49,350 nucleotides of DNA from the NCBI GenBank assembly GCA_046537875.1, contig JBKHJZ010000005.1:1-49350 (forward strand). Direction: 5' to 3'. The position numbers were made by a program, and so were the translations under genes. The stretch comes from JBKHJZ01 sp046537875 (lineage in GTDB: Bacteria > Actinomycetota > Acidimicrobiia > Acidimicrobiales > VFJN01). The notes under the pieces were generated by a model. The model saw nothing but the letters and a program-made list of their open reading frames with translations. It ran no database searches and was not told the origin of the DNA. Position 1 is the stretch's first letter. Every line of letters starts with the position of its first letter. This document shows, one piece after another, positions 1-7,785 of the stretch.

Positions 1-54
1 ATAGAGCATCGGCCTCCGGAGCCGTGTGCGCAGGTTCGAATCCTGCCGAGGGCG
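1..54 (+). tRNA. tRNA-Arg (anticodon CCG), 5' part missing
   Basis: The left edge cuts into a tRNA. What remains is the end of the D arm, an anticodon arm whose seven-base loop CTCCGGA carries anticodon CCG, a four-base variable loop, a perfect T arm (GCAGG, loop TTCGAAT, CCTGC at 30-46) and the 3' acceptor strand CGAGGGC with discriminator G at 54. No CCA follows (CTG at 55-57), so CCA would be added after transcription. CCG reads the arginine codon CGG. The 5' acceptor strand lies outside the window, so acceptor pairing could not be tested. Confidence 0.88.
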
Positions 55-272
55 CTGCTGGAAACTGGCCCTCGATCCTCGGGGCTCAGACCTTCAGAAC
101 CACACCGAGATCTGCCTCGCGGACCACGTCGATGCGGGATACGCCTGGCGCTGACCCGCCCCCGGACCTTTGGGCAGATCCGGTGGGAGAACCACCCGAT
201 CCGCCCACAGAAGGGCGTGCACGCCCGCCCTTCCGCCGTACCGCCCTCGCGTTCCCGCCGCCTGGGCGGCCG
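55..272. other. intergenic region, no gene seen
   Basis: About 220 bases between the tRNA and the end of the DinB-fold gene. No plausible gene was seen. A compact GC hairpin (GCCGC, loop CTGG, GCGGC, around 257-270) lies just after the stop of the minus-strand gene and could help end its transcript, but it lacks a T tract. Confidence 0.4.
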
Positions 273-851
273 TCAGCTGGTCATGCCGCCGAGGCCGACG
301 AGGCCGCGGGCGTGCTCGATCTCGCCCATGTGGCGCAGGCCGTGCTGGTAGATCCAGCACTCGAGGGCATCCAGCACGGTGATGCCCCGCTCGCCCGCCA
401 CACGTGCGCTGTAGGTGTCCGCCACCACGGGCGGTAGGGGCCGGGGCACGACCACCCTGGTCAGGTCGGCCGGCCCGAGCCGGTCGACCCACGCCTCGGT
501 GCGCGCGAACACCGCTCGCTGGTAGTCGCCGAAGGCCGCGTAGTCGCCGATCCGCTGGTGCAGCATCTCGGCCACCGTGCGCTCCTTGCCGTGGTCGGCG
601 ATGGCCATCTTCACCCGGTCCTGCCAGTCGTCGTCCCAGACGACCCTCTCGCCGCTGATTGCGGCGAGGGACACGTCCTCCATGTTCGTGTAGTGGAACA
701 GCGAGAAGGCAATGGGGAGCACGCCTTCCCGCTCGACGTGGTTGACGTGGTGCGGGCCCATCGTCGCGAGCGCATCCGCGTACAGGGAGTGCATCGCCCG
801 GATGCGACGCCCGAGCGAGTCGATCAGGAGATCGGCGGTGGTCGCCGGCAT
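273..851 (-). CDS. DinB/YfiT-fold protein
   Basis: A 192-residue protein with the length and character of the DinB/YfiT four-helix-bundle superfamily, whose members bind a divalent metal through three histidines and include thiol-dependent transferases. Visible histidines are H34, H35 and H38 near the N-terminus and the C-terminal pair H170 and H174 (HGLRH), the usual HxxxH of the family. No signal peptide or membrane segment is present, so it should be cytosolic. It is divergent from the TetR gene, with 53 bases between them that hold a promoter and a likely operator. Its substrate cannot be told from sequence. Confidence 0.8.
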   Translation of the reverse strand: MPATTADLLIDSLGRRIRAMHSLYADALATMGPHHVNHVEREGVLPIAFSLFHYTNMEDVSLAAISGERVVWDDDWQDRVKMAIADHGKERTVAEMLHQRIGDYAAFGDYQRAVFARTEAWVDRLGPADLTRVVVPRPLPPVVADTYSARVAGERGITVLDALECWIYQHGLRHMGEIEHARGLVGLGGMTS

Positions 852-869
852 GGCAGCGAGGGTAGGTAT

Positions 870-898
870 TTGTCAGGTGAACTGTCAATAGTTAGATT
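870..898 (+). promoter_or_regulatory. promoter and imperfect palindromic operator for the TetR operon
   Basis: A -35-like TTGTCA (870-875) is separated by 17 bases from a -10-like TAGATT (893-898), which ends six bases before the ATG at 905, so the transcript is probably leaderless. Between them lies TGTCAGGTGAACTGTCA (871-887), which matches its own reverse complement at 12 of 17 positions. It overlaps the promoter, as expected for an autorepressor site. The same block reads TTGACA on the opposite strand and could also serve the DinB-fold gene. Confidence 0.55.
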
Positions 899-904
899 CT
901 GCGC

Positions 905-1528
905 ATGACCACCACGCCCGCCGGTCTCCGTGCCCCTGCGGACGGGCGCAACCTGCGGCGCGACCGCAATCGCGACGCCGTGGTCGCCGCACTCCTGGAG
1001 CTGTACCGCGAGGGCGACCTGGCGCCGAGCGCCGATCACATCGCCTCGCGCGCCGGCATCTCGGCGCGATCGCTCTTCCGCTACTTCGACGACATCGACG
1101 CTCTGGTGCGGGCCGCCATCGCCCGCCAACAGGAGCACCTCGCGCCGCTGTACGCGCTCGACACGTCGCCCGACCGCCCCCTCGCCGAGCGCGTCGACCG
1201 CTTCGTCGCCGCCCGGGTGCGCCTGCTCGAGGGCATGGGTGAGGTCGGTCGCGTGGCGCGTGCGCTGGCCCACCGGCAACCGCTCATCCTCGCCGAGCTG
1301 GCACGGATCCGGGGCGTGCTGCGCCGGCAGCTCACGACCCTGTTCGCCCCCGAGCTCGATGCGCTGCCGCCTCCGGCGCGCCGGGCGACGGTCGCGGCCG
1401 CCGATGTGGTGGCCTCGTGGGAGTCGTTCGACCTCATGCGCAACGACCAGAAGCTCGGCCGCGAGGCCGCCGTCGCCGCGATGCGCGCGGCCCTCGTCCG
1501 CCTGCTCGATCCCTCGGGCGACACCTGA
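905..1528 (+). CDS. TetR-family transcriptional regulator
   Basis: A 207-residue protein with an N-terminal TetR helix-turn-helix at about residues 41-62 (core GISARSLFRYFDD) and a divergent C-terminal ligand domain. It is the first gene of a tight three-gene operon: its TGA overlaps the ATG of the SRPBCC gene (TGATG at 1526-1530), and the sulfatase follows with a similar overlap. It probably represses its own operon through the palindrome at 871-887 and may also affect the divergent DinB-fold gene. The inducer is unknown; a sulfated compound or its desulfated product is a guess based on context. Confidence 0.9.
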   Translation: MTTTPAGLRAPADGRNLRRDRNRDAVVAALLELYREGDLAPSADHIASRAGISARSLFRYFDDIDALVRAAIARQQEHLAPLYALDTSPDRPLAERVDRFVAARVRLLEGMGEVGRVARALAHRQPLILAELARIRGVLRRQLTTLFAPELDALPPPARRATVAAADVVASWESFDLMRNDQKLGREAAVAAMRAALVRLLDPSGDT

Positions 1529-1968
1529 TGCGTGCCAGCGTCCGCCGGGAGGTCACGATCGGGGTCGGCGCCGACCGCGCCTGGCGCGTCGTGGGCCGAC
1601 CCGATCTGCTCCACCGCTGGTTCCCCGGCATCGTCGACTGCCGGGTCGAGGGCGACCGGCGGACGATCACCCTCGCCACGGGCCTGACGCTGGACGAGGC
1701 GATCCTCACCAACGATCCGCTGCAACGGCGGCTCCAGTACCGCATCGTCGGCGGCCTGTTCACCGAGCACCTGGCGTCACTCGACGTCATTCCCCTGACC
1801 GCCGACGCCTGCCTCGTCACCTACGCGCACGACGTCGACCCCGCGACGATGGCCATCGTGCTCGGCGGCGCCACGGCCGCGGCGCTCGCCGAGCTACGCC
1901 ACCAACTCGAGTCCGGCCACGGCCCGGCCCTCGACGGCGCGCCGACCGACCCGGGAGGGCCATGCTGA
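1528..1968 (+). CDS. SRPBCC-fold (polyketide cyclase/START-like) protein
   Basis: A 146-residue protein with the SRPBCC pattern: an N-terminal strand, an aromatic RWFPG segment near residue 30, a beta sheet and a long C-terminal helix. Such proteins form a deep hydrophobic pocket that binds lipids, polyketides or other small molecules, sometimes with catalysis. It lies between the TetR regulator and the sulfatase with overlapping start and stop codons, so the three are probably co-translated. I infer that it handles the same substrate or product as the sulfatase. No catalytic residues can be assigned. Confidence 0.78.
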   Translation: MRASVRREVTIGVGADRAWRVVGRPDLLHRWFPGIVDCRVEGDRRTITLATGLTLDEAILTNDPLQRRLQYRIVGGLFTEHLASLDVIPLTADACLVTYAHDVDPATMAIVLGGATAAALAELRHQLESGHGPALDGAPTDPGGPC

Positions 1969-3542
1969 TGGGTCGCAAGATCCTGTTCGTCACCACCGAC
2001 CAGCAGCGCTACGACACGCTCGGCTGCAACGGCGGCACGATCGGTCGCACGCCCGTGATCGATGGGCTGGCGGCCGGCGGCCTGCGCTACGAGCGCGCCG
2101 TCCCGCAGTCGGTCGTGTGCATGCCCTCGCGCTCGACGATCCTCACGGGACAGCTCCCGAGCACCCACGGTGTGTGGATGAACGGCGTGGCGCTGCCCGT
2201 CGACGCCCCGTCGGTCGCCGCGGTGCTGCAGCGTGCCGGCTACCGCACGGCCCTCGTCGGCAAGCCGCACTTCGAGCCGTTCGTCGACCCGTTCGGTCGC
2301 TTCGTCGAGAACGCGCTGGCCCGCGACGGCGTCGCGACCGTCCAGTCGCCCTGGTTCGACGGCAGCACGGGACCGCACCGGGGGTTCGAGCACCTCGAGC
2401 TGGCGACCCACGGCGCCGTCGGGCCGCTGCACTACGCCCGCTGGCTGGCCGCCACCCACCCGGAGGCGGTCGACGGCTTCTACCCGGTGCTGGACCGGGA
2501 GCTCCAGGTCAACGCAGCCGGCGGGGGCGACACCGGAGCCCCGCAGGTGAAGGACAACCCCATCCCCCGCGACTGGTACCACACCGACTGGGTGGCCGAA
2601 CGCACCATCGCCTGGCTCGACGGCCTCGAGGAGACCGACGACTGGTTCTGCTGGATGAGCTTCCCCGACCCCCACCATCCCTGGGATCCACCCGCCTCGG
2701 AGCTGGCGCGCGTCGACTGGCGCGACGTGCCCCTGCCGGCCGGCTACATCGCGAGCGCCACCGAGCGCGAGCGGGTCCTCGACACCAAGCCCCGCCACTG
2801 GCGGCTGTGGTACGACGGCGCCCTCGTGTCGAACTATGAGGCCCCCGCCCGATGGGTCCCGGCGACGCTCACCGCCGATCAGGTCCGCGAGGTCAACGCC
2901 CGCAACGCCGTCGAGGTGGAGCTGATCGACGACGCGGTCGGCCGGGTCATCGCCGCCGCTGCCGCGCGGGGATGGGCCGACGAGCTCGACGTGGTCTTCA
3001 CCACCGACCACGGCGAGCTGCAGGGCGACTTCGGCCTCCTGTTCAAGGGTCCCTACCACGTCGACGCGCTCATGCGGTTGCCGCTGGTGTGGCGCCCCGC
3101 GCCCTCGGCCGCCGTGGCGCCCGCCACGATCACCCGTCCCGTCGGCCTGGTCGACCTCGCGCCCACGTTCTGCGCCATCGCCGGTCTCGGTGCCGAGGAG
3201 TGGATGGAGGGCGTGGCCCTTCCCGTCGACGACAGCGACGCCGACGCGCGGGGCCCGGGCCACGTGGTCACCGAGTGGGACAGCGAGCTGCTCGGCGTGG
3301 CGGTGCACCTCCGCACCATCACCCGGGACGGGTGGGTGTGCACGACGTACCGGCCGGGCACCGTCCACGACGGCACCGAGGGCGAGCTGTACGACCTGTC
3401 CGGCGATCCGCTCCAGCGAGTCAACCGGTGGGACGATCCCGCCGTCCGCGGCCTGCGGGACGACCTCGTCGACGAGCTGCGGTCGCACGCCCGACGCCAC
3501 CCGCCCCGCACACCGCGCCTGCCCCTCGAGGCCCCCGTGTGA
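1968..3542 (+). CDS. sulfatase (alkaline phosphatase superfamily, Cys-type)
   Basis: About 524 residues. It carries the sulfatase signature CMPSR at residues 51-55, where Cys51 would be oxidised to formylglycine, the catalytic nucleophile. The metal-site segments TTDQQR (D11, Q12) and TTDHG (D347, H348), plus K360, fit the family. It would hydrolyse a sulfate ester. No signal peptide is seen, so the enzyme is probably cytosolic. I chose the ATG at 1968 because GGGAGGG lies 8 bases upstream; an ATG two codons earlier (1962) is also possible. No formylglycine-generating enzyme is encoded in this window, so maturation must come from elsewhere. The closest enzymes I can think of are choline-sulfatase and arylsulfatase types; the substrate is unknown. 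Confidence 0.9.
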   Translation: MGRKILFVTTDQQRYDTLGCNGGTIGRTPVIDGLAAGGLRYERAVPQSVVCMPSRSTILTGQLPSTHGVWMNGVALPVDAPSVAAVLQRAGYRTALVGKPHFEPFVDPFGRFVENALARDGVATVQSPWFDGSTGPHRGFEHLELATHGAVGPLHYARWLAATHPEAVDGFYPVLDRELQVNAAGGGDTGAPQVKDNPIPRDWYHTDWVAERTIAWLDGLEETDDWFCWMSFPDPHHPWDPPASELARVDWRDVPLPAGYIASATERERVLDTKPRHWRLWYDGALVSNYEAPARWVPATLTADQVREVNARNAVEVELIDDAVGRVIAAAAARGWADELDVVFTTDHGELQGDFGLLFKGPYHVDALMRLPLVWRPAPSAAVAPATITRPVGLVDLAPTFCAIAGLGAEEWMEGVALPVDDSDADARGPGHVVTEWDSELLGVAVHLRTITRDGWVCTTYRPGTVHDGTEGELYDLSGDPLQRVNRWDDPAVRGLRDDLVDELRSHARRHPPRTPRLPLEAPV

Positions 3543-3547
3543 GCTCG

Positions 3548-4861
3548 TCAGATCGGCGGGTGCTCCCGCCGGCGCGGCCCGCGTGGGCGGCGACGCCGGG
3601 GACGTGATGCCGAGAAGTGGAAGCTGCACACCCCCGAGCGACCGCTGGGGTATGCGGCACCGGGAGCTGGGCAGTCGCCGGGGTCGACCAGGTCGTAGGT
3701 GAAGAAGCTCCGCGCTTCCTCGCGGTCGAGCGAGATGGCGGCGAGCCCACCACCGACGGGGACCGTGCGGGCTTCCCACGAGCCGTCGCGCTCCGTGTAC
3801 ACGCCGATGCGCGTCCTCGGCTGCTGGTACGACCGCTCCACGTAGAAGAGCTGGCCGCCGTCGCGGGTCCAGTGCAGCATCCCCTGCTGGTCCAGCGACG
3901 TGGCCTCCACGGACCTGCGCCGTGTCACCAGATCGACGACGACCAGATCCGCCTCCCCGCCGTTCGGCCGGAGCACGGCCAAATGCTCCCCGTCCGGTGC
4001 GAGCGCGATCTGGTTCCGGGATGACGCATGCGGTGCGGTGGGCGGCCCCGTCCGGTCGAGCTCCGCAACGTGCCATGTCTCACATGTCGCCTCGCACCAC
4101 GCCAGGCGCCGGCCATCGCTGGTCACCCCGGAGACCGGCCCCGGACCGAGGACCGGGCCCACGATCCCCGTGTCGGCGTCCCACACGGCAACGCCGTCCG
4201 GCGTCTCCACGGCGAGCCCTCCGGGGACGCCGAGCAGAGGCACCAGGCGATCAGCGTCGGACCCGTCCGAGGAGAACACGACCGTGCCGTCCACGCGGAC
4301 CCGGCGAAGCGTCGCATCGCCCGCCCCGATGCGCCCGCCGTCCCAGGTGATGGTCCACACCTCGCCCGGCTCCGCCGCCGGCAGGTGGATCGTCGCATCG
4401 TCGATCTTCCGCGACTCTGCGCCCGACAGCGGCGCCGCGTAGATCTCGCCCCATCCGACGACGAGGTGGTCGCCCGTCAGCGTGAGCGTGAACGGCTGGT
4501 CGCCGGCCCGCTCGCCCTCGATCACCCGGCGCCCCGCAAGGCTGGTATCGAGATCGATCGCGGTCGCACCGTCGATGCCATCGCTGACGAGCAGCACGAC
4601 GTCCGTGGTCGTCGTGAAGACACCGACCGCACTGCCGCTGGCCGACGGATCATCCGTGGTCAACCCCGAGCGGTCATCACCGAGCAGGTCCGGCAGCAGG
4701 ACGGCGACCACGATCAGCAGGGTGCCCGCAGTTGCGGCAGCCAGCAGGATCCGCCGGGGTCGGTGACGTCGAACTGCGCGGGGCGGAGCGTCGGGCGGGG
4801 TCGCGAGCCGGCGCTCGAAGGCATCGCCGTACGTCCGGAGCTGCTCCTCGATCTCAGGCAC
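3548..4861 (-). CDS. membrane-anchored beta-propeller protein, probable partner of the SigE-family sigma factor
   Basis: 437 residues with a GTG start. A short cytosolic N-terminus (opening PEIEEQLRTYG) precedes one membrane helix at about residues 38-60 and a large extracytoplasmic region of repeating beta-strand units rich in Asp, Gly and Trp, resembling a WD40/TolB-like propeller. The gene overlaps the end of the sigma-factor gene by eight bases, so the two are co-translated. By analogy with membrane anti-sigma factors it may hold the sigma factor and sense an external signal through the propeller. It lacks the HxxxCxxC zinc motif of ZAS anti-sigma factors, so that role is inferred from context. 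The Arg-rich C-terminus is odd for a secreted domain. Confidence 0.7.
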   Translation of the reverse strand: MPEIEEQLRTYGDAFERRLATPPDAPPRAVRRHRPRRILLAAATAGTLLIVVAVLLPDLLGDDRSGLTTDDPSASGSAVGVFTTTTDVVLLVSDGIDGATAIDLDTSLAGRRVIEGERAGDQPFTLTLTGDHLVVGWGEIYAAPLSGAESRKIDDATIHLPAAEPGEVWTITWDGGRIGAGDATLRRVRVDGTVVFSSDGSDADRLVPLLGVPGGLAVETPDGVAVWDADTGIVGPVLGPGPVSGVTSDGRRLAWCEATCETWHVAELDRTGPPTAPHASSRNQIALAPDGEHLAVLRPNGGEADLVVVDLVTRRRSVEATSLDQQGMLHWTRDGGQLFYVERSYQQPRTRIGVYTERDGSWEARTVPVGGGLAAISLDREEARSFFTYDLVDPGDCPAPGAAYPSGRSGVCSFHFSASRPRRRRPRGPRRREHPPI

Positions 4862-5306
4862 GGCTCACCTCCAGTTCGTGCCGCAGCCGGGCCAACCCGC
4901 GACTCACGTGATTGCCGACCATCGACGTGCTCGTCCCGAGCGCCTCGGCAACCTCGCCGTACTGCCACTGGCAGGCATGGACGAGCCACACGGCAGCCCG
5001 CTGCGTCTCGGGCAACCGCAGGAGCGCGGGGATCAGCCGGGGCTCGATCTCGGGCACCCCGAGCGACTCCGGCGGCGGCAATCGCGGCGTCCGGCGCCGG
5101 CGCGTCCGGGACAGGCCGACCCGGTACAGGTAGCCGACCGGGTTGGCCATCGTCTTCACCGTGGCCCAGTGCTCCCAGGCGTACGTCAACGCCTCGGCCG
5201 CGGCATCCGCCGCGTCCTCGCCGCGTAGGCCGATGAACGCGCGCACGAGGCGACGTCGCGCCTCGCCGGCGAAGCGCTCGAACTCCTCGGCCCCGTCGCG
5301 GCCCAT
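4854..5306 (-). CDS. SigE-family RNA polymerase sigma factor (ECF type)
   Basis: A 150-residue ECF sigma factor with a region 2 at about residues 35-72 (including NPVGYLYRVGLSR) and a region 4 helix-turn-helix at about 93-141 (LPETQRAAVWLVH, then SMVGNHVSRGLARLR). The NPxGYLYRV segment is typical of the actinobacterial SigE group. The ATG at 5306 follows AGGAGGGGG closely; an earlier in-frame ATG at about 5330 and a start at 5363 lack a ribosome site. Its stop overlaps the start of the membrane propeller gene, the likely cognate regulator. Target promoters are unknown. Confidence 0.87.
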   Translation of the reverse strand: MGRDGAEEFERFAGEARRRLVRAFIGLRGEDAADAAAEALTYAWEHWATVKTMANPVGYLYRVGLSRTRRRRTPRLPPPESLGVPEIEPRLIPALLRLPETQRAAVWLVHACQWQYGEVAEALGTSTSMVGNHVSRGLARLRHELEVSRA

Positions 5307-5504
5307 CCCCCTCCTCTGCGCTCTCACCATGCAAGACCCACGAGCGACGTGGTCGCGCACCACGACTCAGCATCAGGACAACGTCACCGGGGACCGGGGC
5401 TGTCCTCACGGCACGGCCACCCCTTGGCACGTGCGCTGCGGTCGGACCACTCGACGCGGGATGCACACGTCCAGATCGCACCGGACGCACAGCCGTCCAG
5501 CGAG

Positions 5505-6059
5505 TCAATCCGTGGGCTGCACAGGGATGAAACCTGACGAAGCGTCGGCGATGGAAGGCTCCAGCCGCCAGTAGATCGACCCGCCGCCGCTCAACTGGAA
5601 CTCTCTCGGAACGCCGATGCGCATCTCGAAGCGCTCGGCGCCGTGCGCCGGTATCGGATCTGCCTCGTCACAGTTGAGCAGCGATACGACCGGGCCGATC
5701 GAGATCGAGCTCTCGCCAAAGCTCATGAGATACGCCGGGCAAGGATCCAATTCGACAGGCCGGGCAGCGGGATTCCTGATCGCCACCACGAACTCGATCG
5801 GCTCGCCCGGCACGACGACTTCGGGAGCGTCCTCGACCGTGACGGACAGGTCCCGCAGCGATGACTGGTCGGGGAGCGGGGGCGCTGAGCCCACCGGCAT
5901 CGACCGGTAGGGCACCAGCGCATCGCCCGATGCTGCTCCGTCCCCGTCGGATTCGTCGCTCGCACACCCGTTGAGCATGCACAGCACCGGGAACGCAAGA
6001 GCTCCCCCGACACACCCGGCCCGTCGCATCGAACGCCGCCACCGTGCTCGGCGAGGCAT
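5505..6059 (-). CDS. hypothetical lipoprotein with an Ig-like domain
   Basis: 184 residues. An Arg-rich N-terminus and hydrophobic stretch end in a lipobox LNGC (residues 29-32), followed by an Asp/Ser/Gly-rich spacer, so it should be exported and lipidated on Cys32. The mature part is a single beta-rich domain; phrases such as VVVPGEPIEFVVAIRNP and two further cysteines (in DPCPAY and LLNCDE, likely a disulfide) resemble BsuPI or Ig-like domains. The base composition is slightly less GC-rich than its neighbours. A second ATG at 6029 gives a more ordinary signal peptide and may be the true start. I do not recognise a function. Confidence 0.72.
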   Translation of the reverse strand: MPRRARWRRSMRRAGCVGGALAFPVLCMLNGCASDESDGDGAASGDALVPYRSMPVGSAPPLPDQSSLRDLSVTVEDAPEVVVPGEPIEFVVAIRNPAARPVELDPCPAYLMSFGESSISIGPVVSLLNCDEADPIPAHGAERFEMRIGVPREFQLSGGGSIYWRLEPSIADASSGFIPVQPTD

Positions 6060-6127
6060 CGCCGTTGAAGTACCCGCGGGACGCGGAGATGGCCGGTCAC
6101 GACGAAGGTCGACGAGCGCGTCCGTCG

Positions 6128-6970
6128 TCACGGCAGGCCGGCCCCCGACACGTCGACCCCGACCGTCTCGATGGCGCCGGTGCGCCGCCGGATGGCCTCG
6201 CCGCTGAACCCGTCGCCGGTGAGCAGGAACAGCGTCCTGCGGCCGGGACCGCCGAGGGCGCAGGCGAAGCAGCCACGGCCCGTGTCGACCGCGTCGGTGA
6301 CCTCGCCGCCCTCCCGCACCCGCACGCACGCGCCGCCCTCGGGGTCGGCCACCCACACCGCACCCTCGGCGTCGAGGGCGATGCCGTCGGGTGCCCGCCC
6401 AGGGAGCTCGGCGTAGACCCGCCGGTTCGACAGCGTCCCGTCCTCGGCGATGTCGAAGGCCGACACCCGCCGCCCCATCGTCTCGGCGACGATCAGCGTG
6501 CGCCCGTCGGGCGTCACCGCCGGCCCGTTGGGGAACACGACGGACCGGTCGACCACCTCGGCCGACCCGTCGGGGCGCACCAGCACCAGCTCGGCCCCCG
6601 GGAGCGGCGACGGTGGGTCGCGCATGTCGAAGCCGGGATTGCCGACGTAGGCGTTGCCGCGGCCGTCGACCACCATGTCGTTGCACGGGGCCGACACCAG
6701 GCCCGACAGGTCCGCGTGCTCGACCAGCGTGCCGTCGGGCTCCAGCCGGACGATGCGCCGGTCGTTCATGGAGACCACGAGCATCCGGCCGTCGGGGAGC
6801 CAGCCGATGCCCGACGGTCGCCCGTCGACGGTGCAGACCTCCTCCACCTGTCCGTCGAGGCCGACGGTCAGGACCTGCTTGGTCCCCATGTCCGAGACGA
6901 ACAACCGGCCGTCGTGCCAGCGCGGCCCCTCGACGAACCCGAACCCGTGTGCGAGCACCTTCCGTTGCAC
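6128..6970 (-). CDS. SMP-30/gluconolactonase-family protein
   Basis: A 280-residue six-bladed propeller of the SMP-30/LRE family, which opens sugar lactones with a single bound divalent metal. The expected metal and substrate residues are present: E14 in FVEGPRW, N97-D98 in APCNDM, N148 in VFPNGP and D195 in APDGIALD. No signal peptide is present. The start is GTG, with an AATGAT box six bases upstream. It lies upstream of the lipoprotein gene and 349 bases downstream of the TetR gene's start on the same strand. The likely substrate is an aldonolactone, but some family members act on other esters or lactones. Confidence 0.87.
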   Translation of the reverse strand: MQRKVLAHGFGFVEGPRWHDGRLFVSDMGTKQVLTVGLDGQVEEVCTVDGRPSGIGWLPDGRMLVVSMNDRRIVRLEPDGTLVEHADLSGLVSAPCNDMVVDGRGNAYVGNPGFDMRDPPSPLPGAELVLVRPDGSAEVVDRSVVFPNGPAVTPDGRTLIVAETMGRRVSAFDIAEDGTLSNRRVYAELPGRAPDGIALDAEGAVWVADPEGGACVRVREGGEVTDAVDTGRGCFACALGGPGRRTLFLLTGDGFSGEAIRRRTGAIETVGVDVSGAGLP

Positions 6971-6977
6971 GCACGCA

Positions 6978-7619
6978 TCATTGCCGCGGTCCGGCCGCTG
7001 CGCGCCGCACCGGCAGGCCGAACAGGAGCTCCAGGTAGTGCCGCAGGTGGGCGAGCTGGTGGCCGAGGGCTGCGGGATCGTCGAGCGCCCGGGCCAGCAG
7101 GAAGCCCCCCTCGAAGATCGTGAACACCTGGTCGGCCAGCGATGGCAGGTGGACGGGCGGCGGCGAGGGCAGGCGGCTCACCGCCTGCTCGAGCTTTTCC
7201 AGGATGCGCTCGCGCCAGTCGAGGATGGCCCGCTCCACGATCTTGTCGGTCTCGGTGCCCGCGAGCTCGGCCTCGTAGATGAACGAGACGAACAGGCACC
7301 CCGGCTGATCCACCATCAGGTTCTCGGTCGACCGCTCGAAGGCCTCCAGGAACGCGACGATCTGCTCGGCGGGGTCGTCGCTCGCCCCCTCGGCGATGGC
7401 CATGAGCCGCTCGAGCGTCTCGGCGTCGGCCGCCGCGTACCGCTCGACCAGGGCCCGGCCGAGGTCGGCCTTGGTGGCGAAGTGGTGGAAGAACGCACCC
7501 TTCGACGACCCCGCCGCATCGAGCACGGCGTCGACCGTGGTCGACCCGAAGCCGTGCTCGAGGACCAGCCGCTGGGCTGCGTCCAGGATCCGTTCGCGTG
7601 TGTCGGCACCGCGCGCCAT
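6978..7619 (-). CDS. TetR-family transcriptional regulator
   Basis: 213 residues beginning MARGADTRERILDAAQ, a textbook TetR N-terminus, with the helix-turn-helix at about 25-46 (TTVDAVLDAAGSSKGAFFHHF). The C-terminal domain resembles regulators of efflux or fatty-acid genes. A TATGCT -10-like box ends six bases before the ATG, and the first palindrome (7641-7660) covers the -35 position, so autorepression is likely. The second palindrome lies toward the divergent membrane-protein gene. The SMP-30 gene follows only 7 bases downstream of its stop, so the two are probably co-transcribed and the lactonase may be under the same control. Confidence 0.92.
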   Translation of the reverse strand: MARGADTRERILDAAQRLVLEHGFGSTTVDAVLDAAGSSKGAFFHHFATKADLGRALVERYAAADAETLERLMAIAEGASDDPAEQIVAFLEAFERSTENLMVDQPGCLFVSFIYEAELAGTETDKIVERAILDWRERILEKLEQAVSRLPSPPPVHLPSLADQVFTIFEGGFLLARALDDPAALGHQLAHLRHYLELLFGLPVRRAAAGPRQ

Positions 7620-7640
7620 GGCCCCAGCATACCCCCCTTG

Positions 7641-7660
7641 CAGACCAACTAGTCGGTCTG
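7641..7660. promoter_or_regulatory. TetR operator 1 (near-perfect 20-bp palindrome)
   Basis: CAGACCAACTAGTCGGTCTG matches its own reverse complement except for one symmetric base pair and is centred on ACTAGT. It covers the -35 position for the TetR gene's TATGCT box, so bound repressor would block that gene. It agrees at 18 of 20 positions with operator 2, whose centre is 39 bp away, close to four helical turns. Confidence 0.85.
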
Positions 7661-7679
7661 CCATGATGAGTCCGCAAAC

Positions 7680-7699
7680 CAAACCGACTAGTCGGTCTG
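7680..7699. promoter_or_regulatory. TetR operator 2 (14-bp perfect palindromic core)
   Basis: The core ACCGACTAGTCGGT at 7683-7696 is a perfect palindrome, the type of site bound by many TetR dimers. It lies about 85-100 bases upstream of the plus-strand membrane-protein gene. With operator 1 it suggests that both divergent genes are controlled by the adjacent TetR protein. Confidence 0.85.
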
Positions 7700-7731
7700 T
7701 GACGAGGCCGGCGAGAATCGAGCGAGCCACC

Positions 7732-7785
7732 ATGTCACCGTCCACCGCGAGCCTCAGCTCCCCGACGCAGAGGGCCCGGCCGTGA
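7732..7785 (+). CDS. possible 17-residue leader ORF overlapping the next start
   Basis: ATG at 7732 opens a 17-codon frame (MSPSTASLSSPTQRARP) whose TGA overlaps the GTG start of the membrane-protein gene (GTGA at 7782-7785). It could be a translationally coupled leader or simply chance. No strong ribosome site precedes it, so confidence is low. Confidence 0.2.
   Translation: MSPSTASLSSPTQRARP

Noticed and set aside
1821..4076. 751-codon open frame antisense to the SRPBCC gene, the sulfatase and the propeller gene
   Set aside because: It mirrors codon structure of real genes on the other strand, has no domain and is rich in Arg, Gly and Ala as expected of a high-GC shadow.
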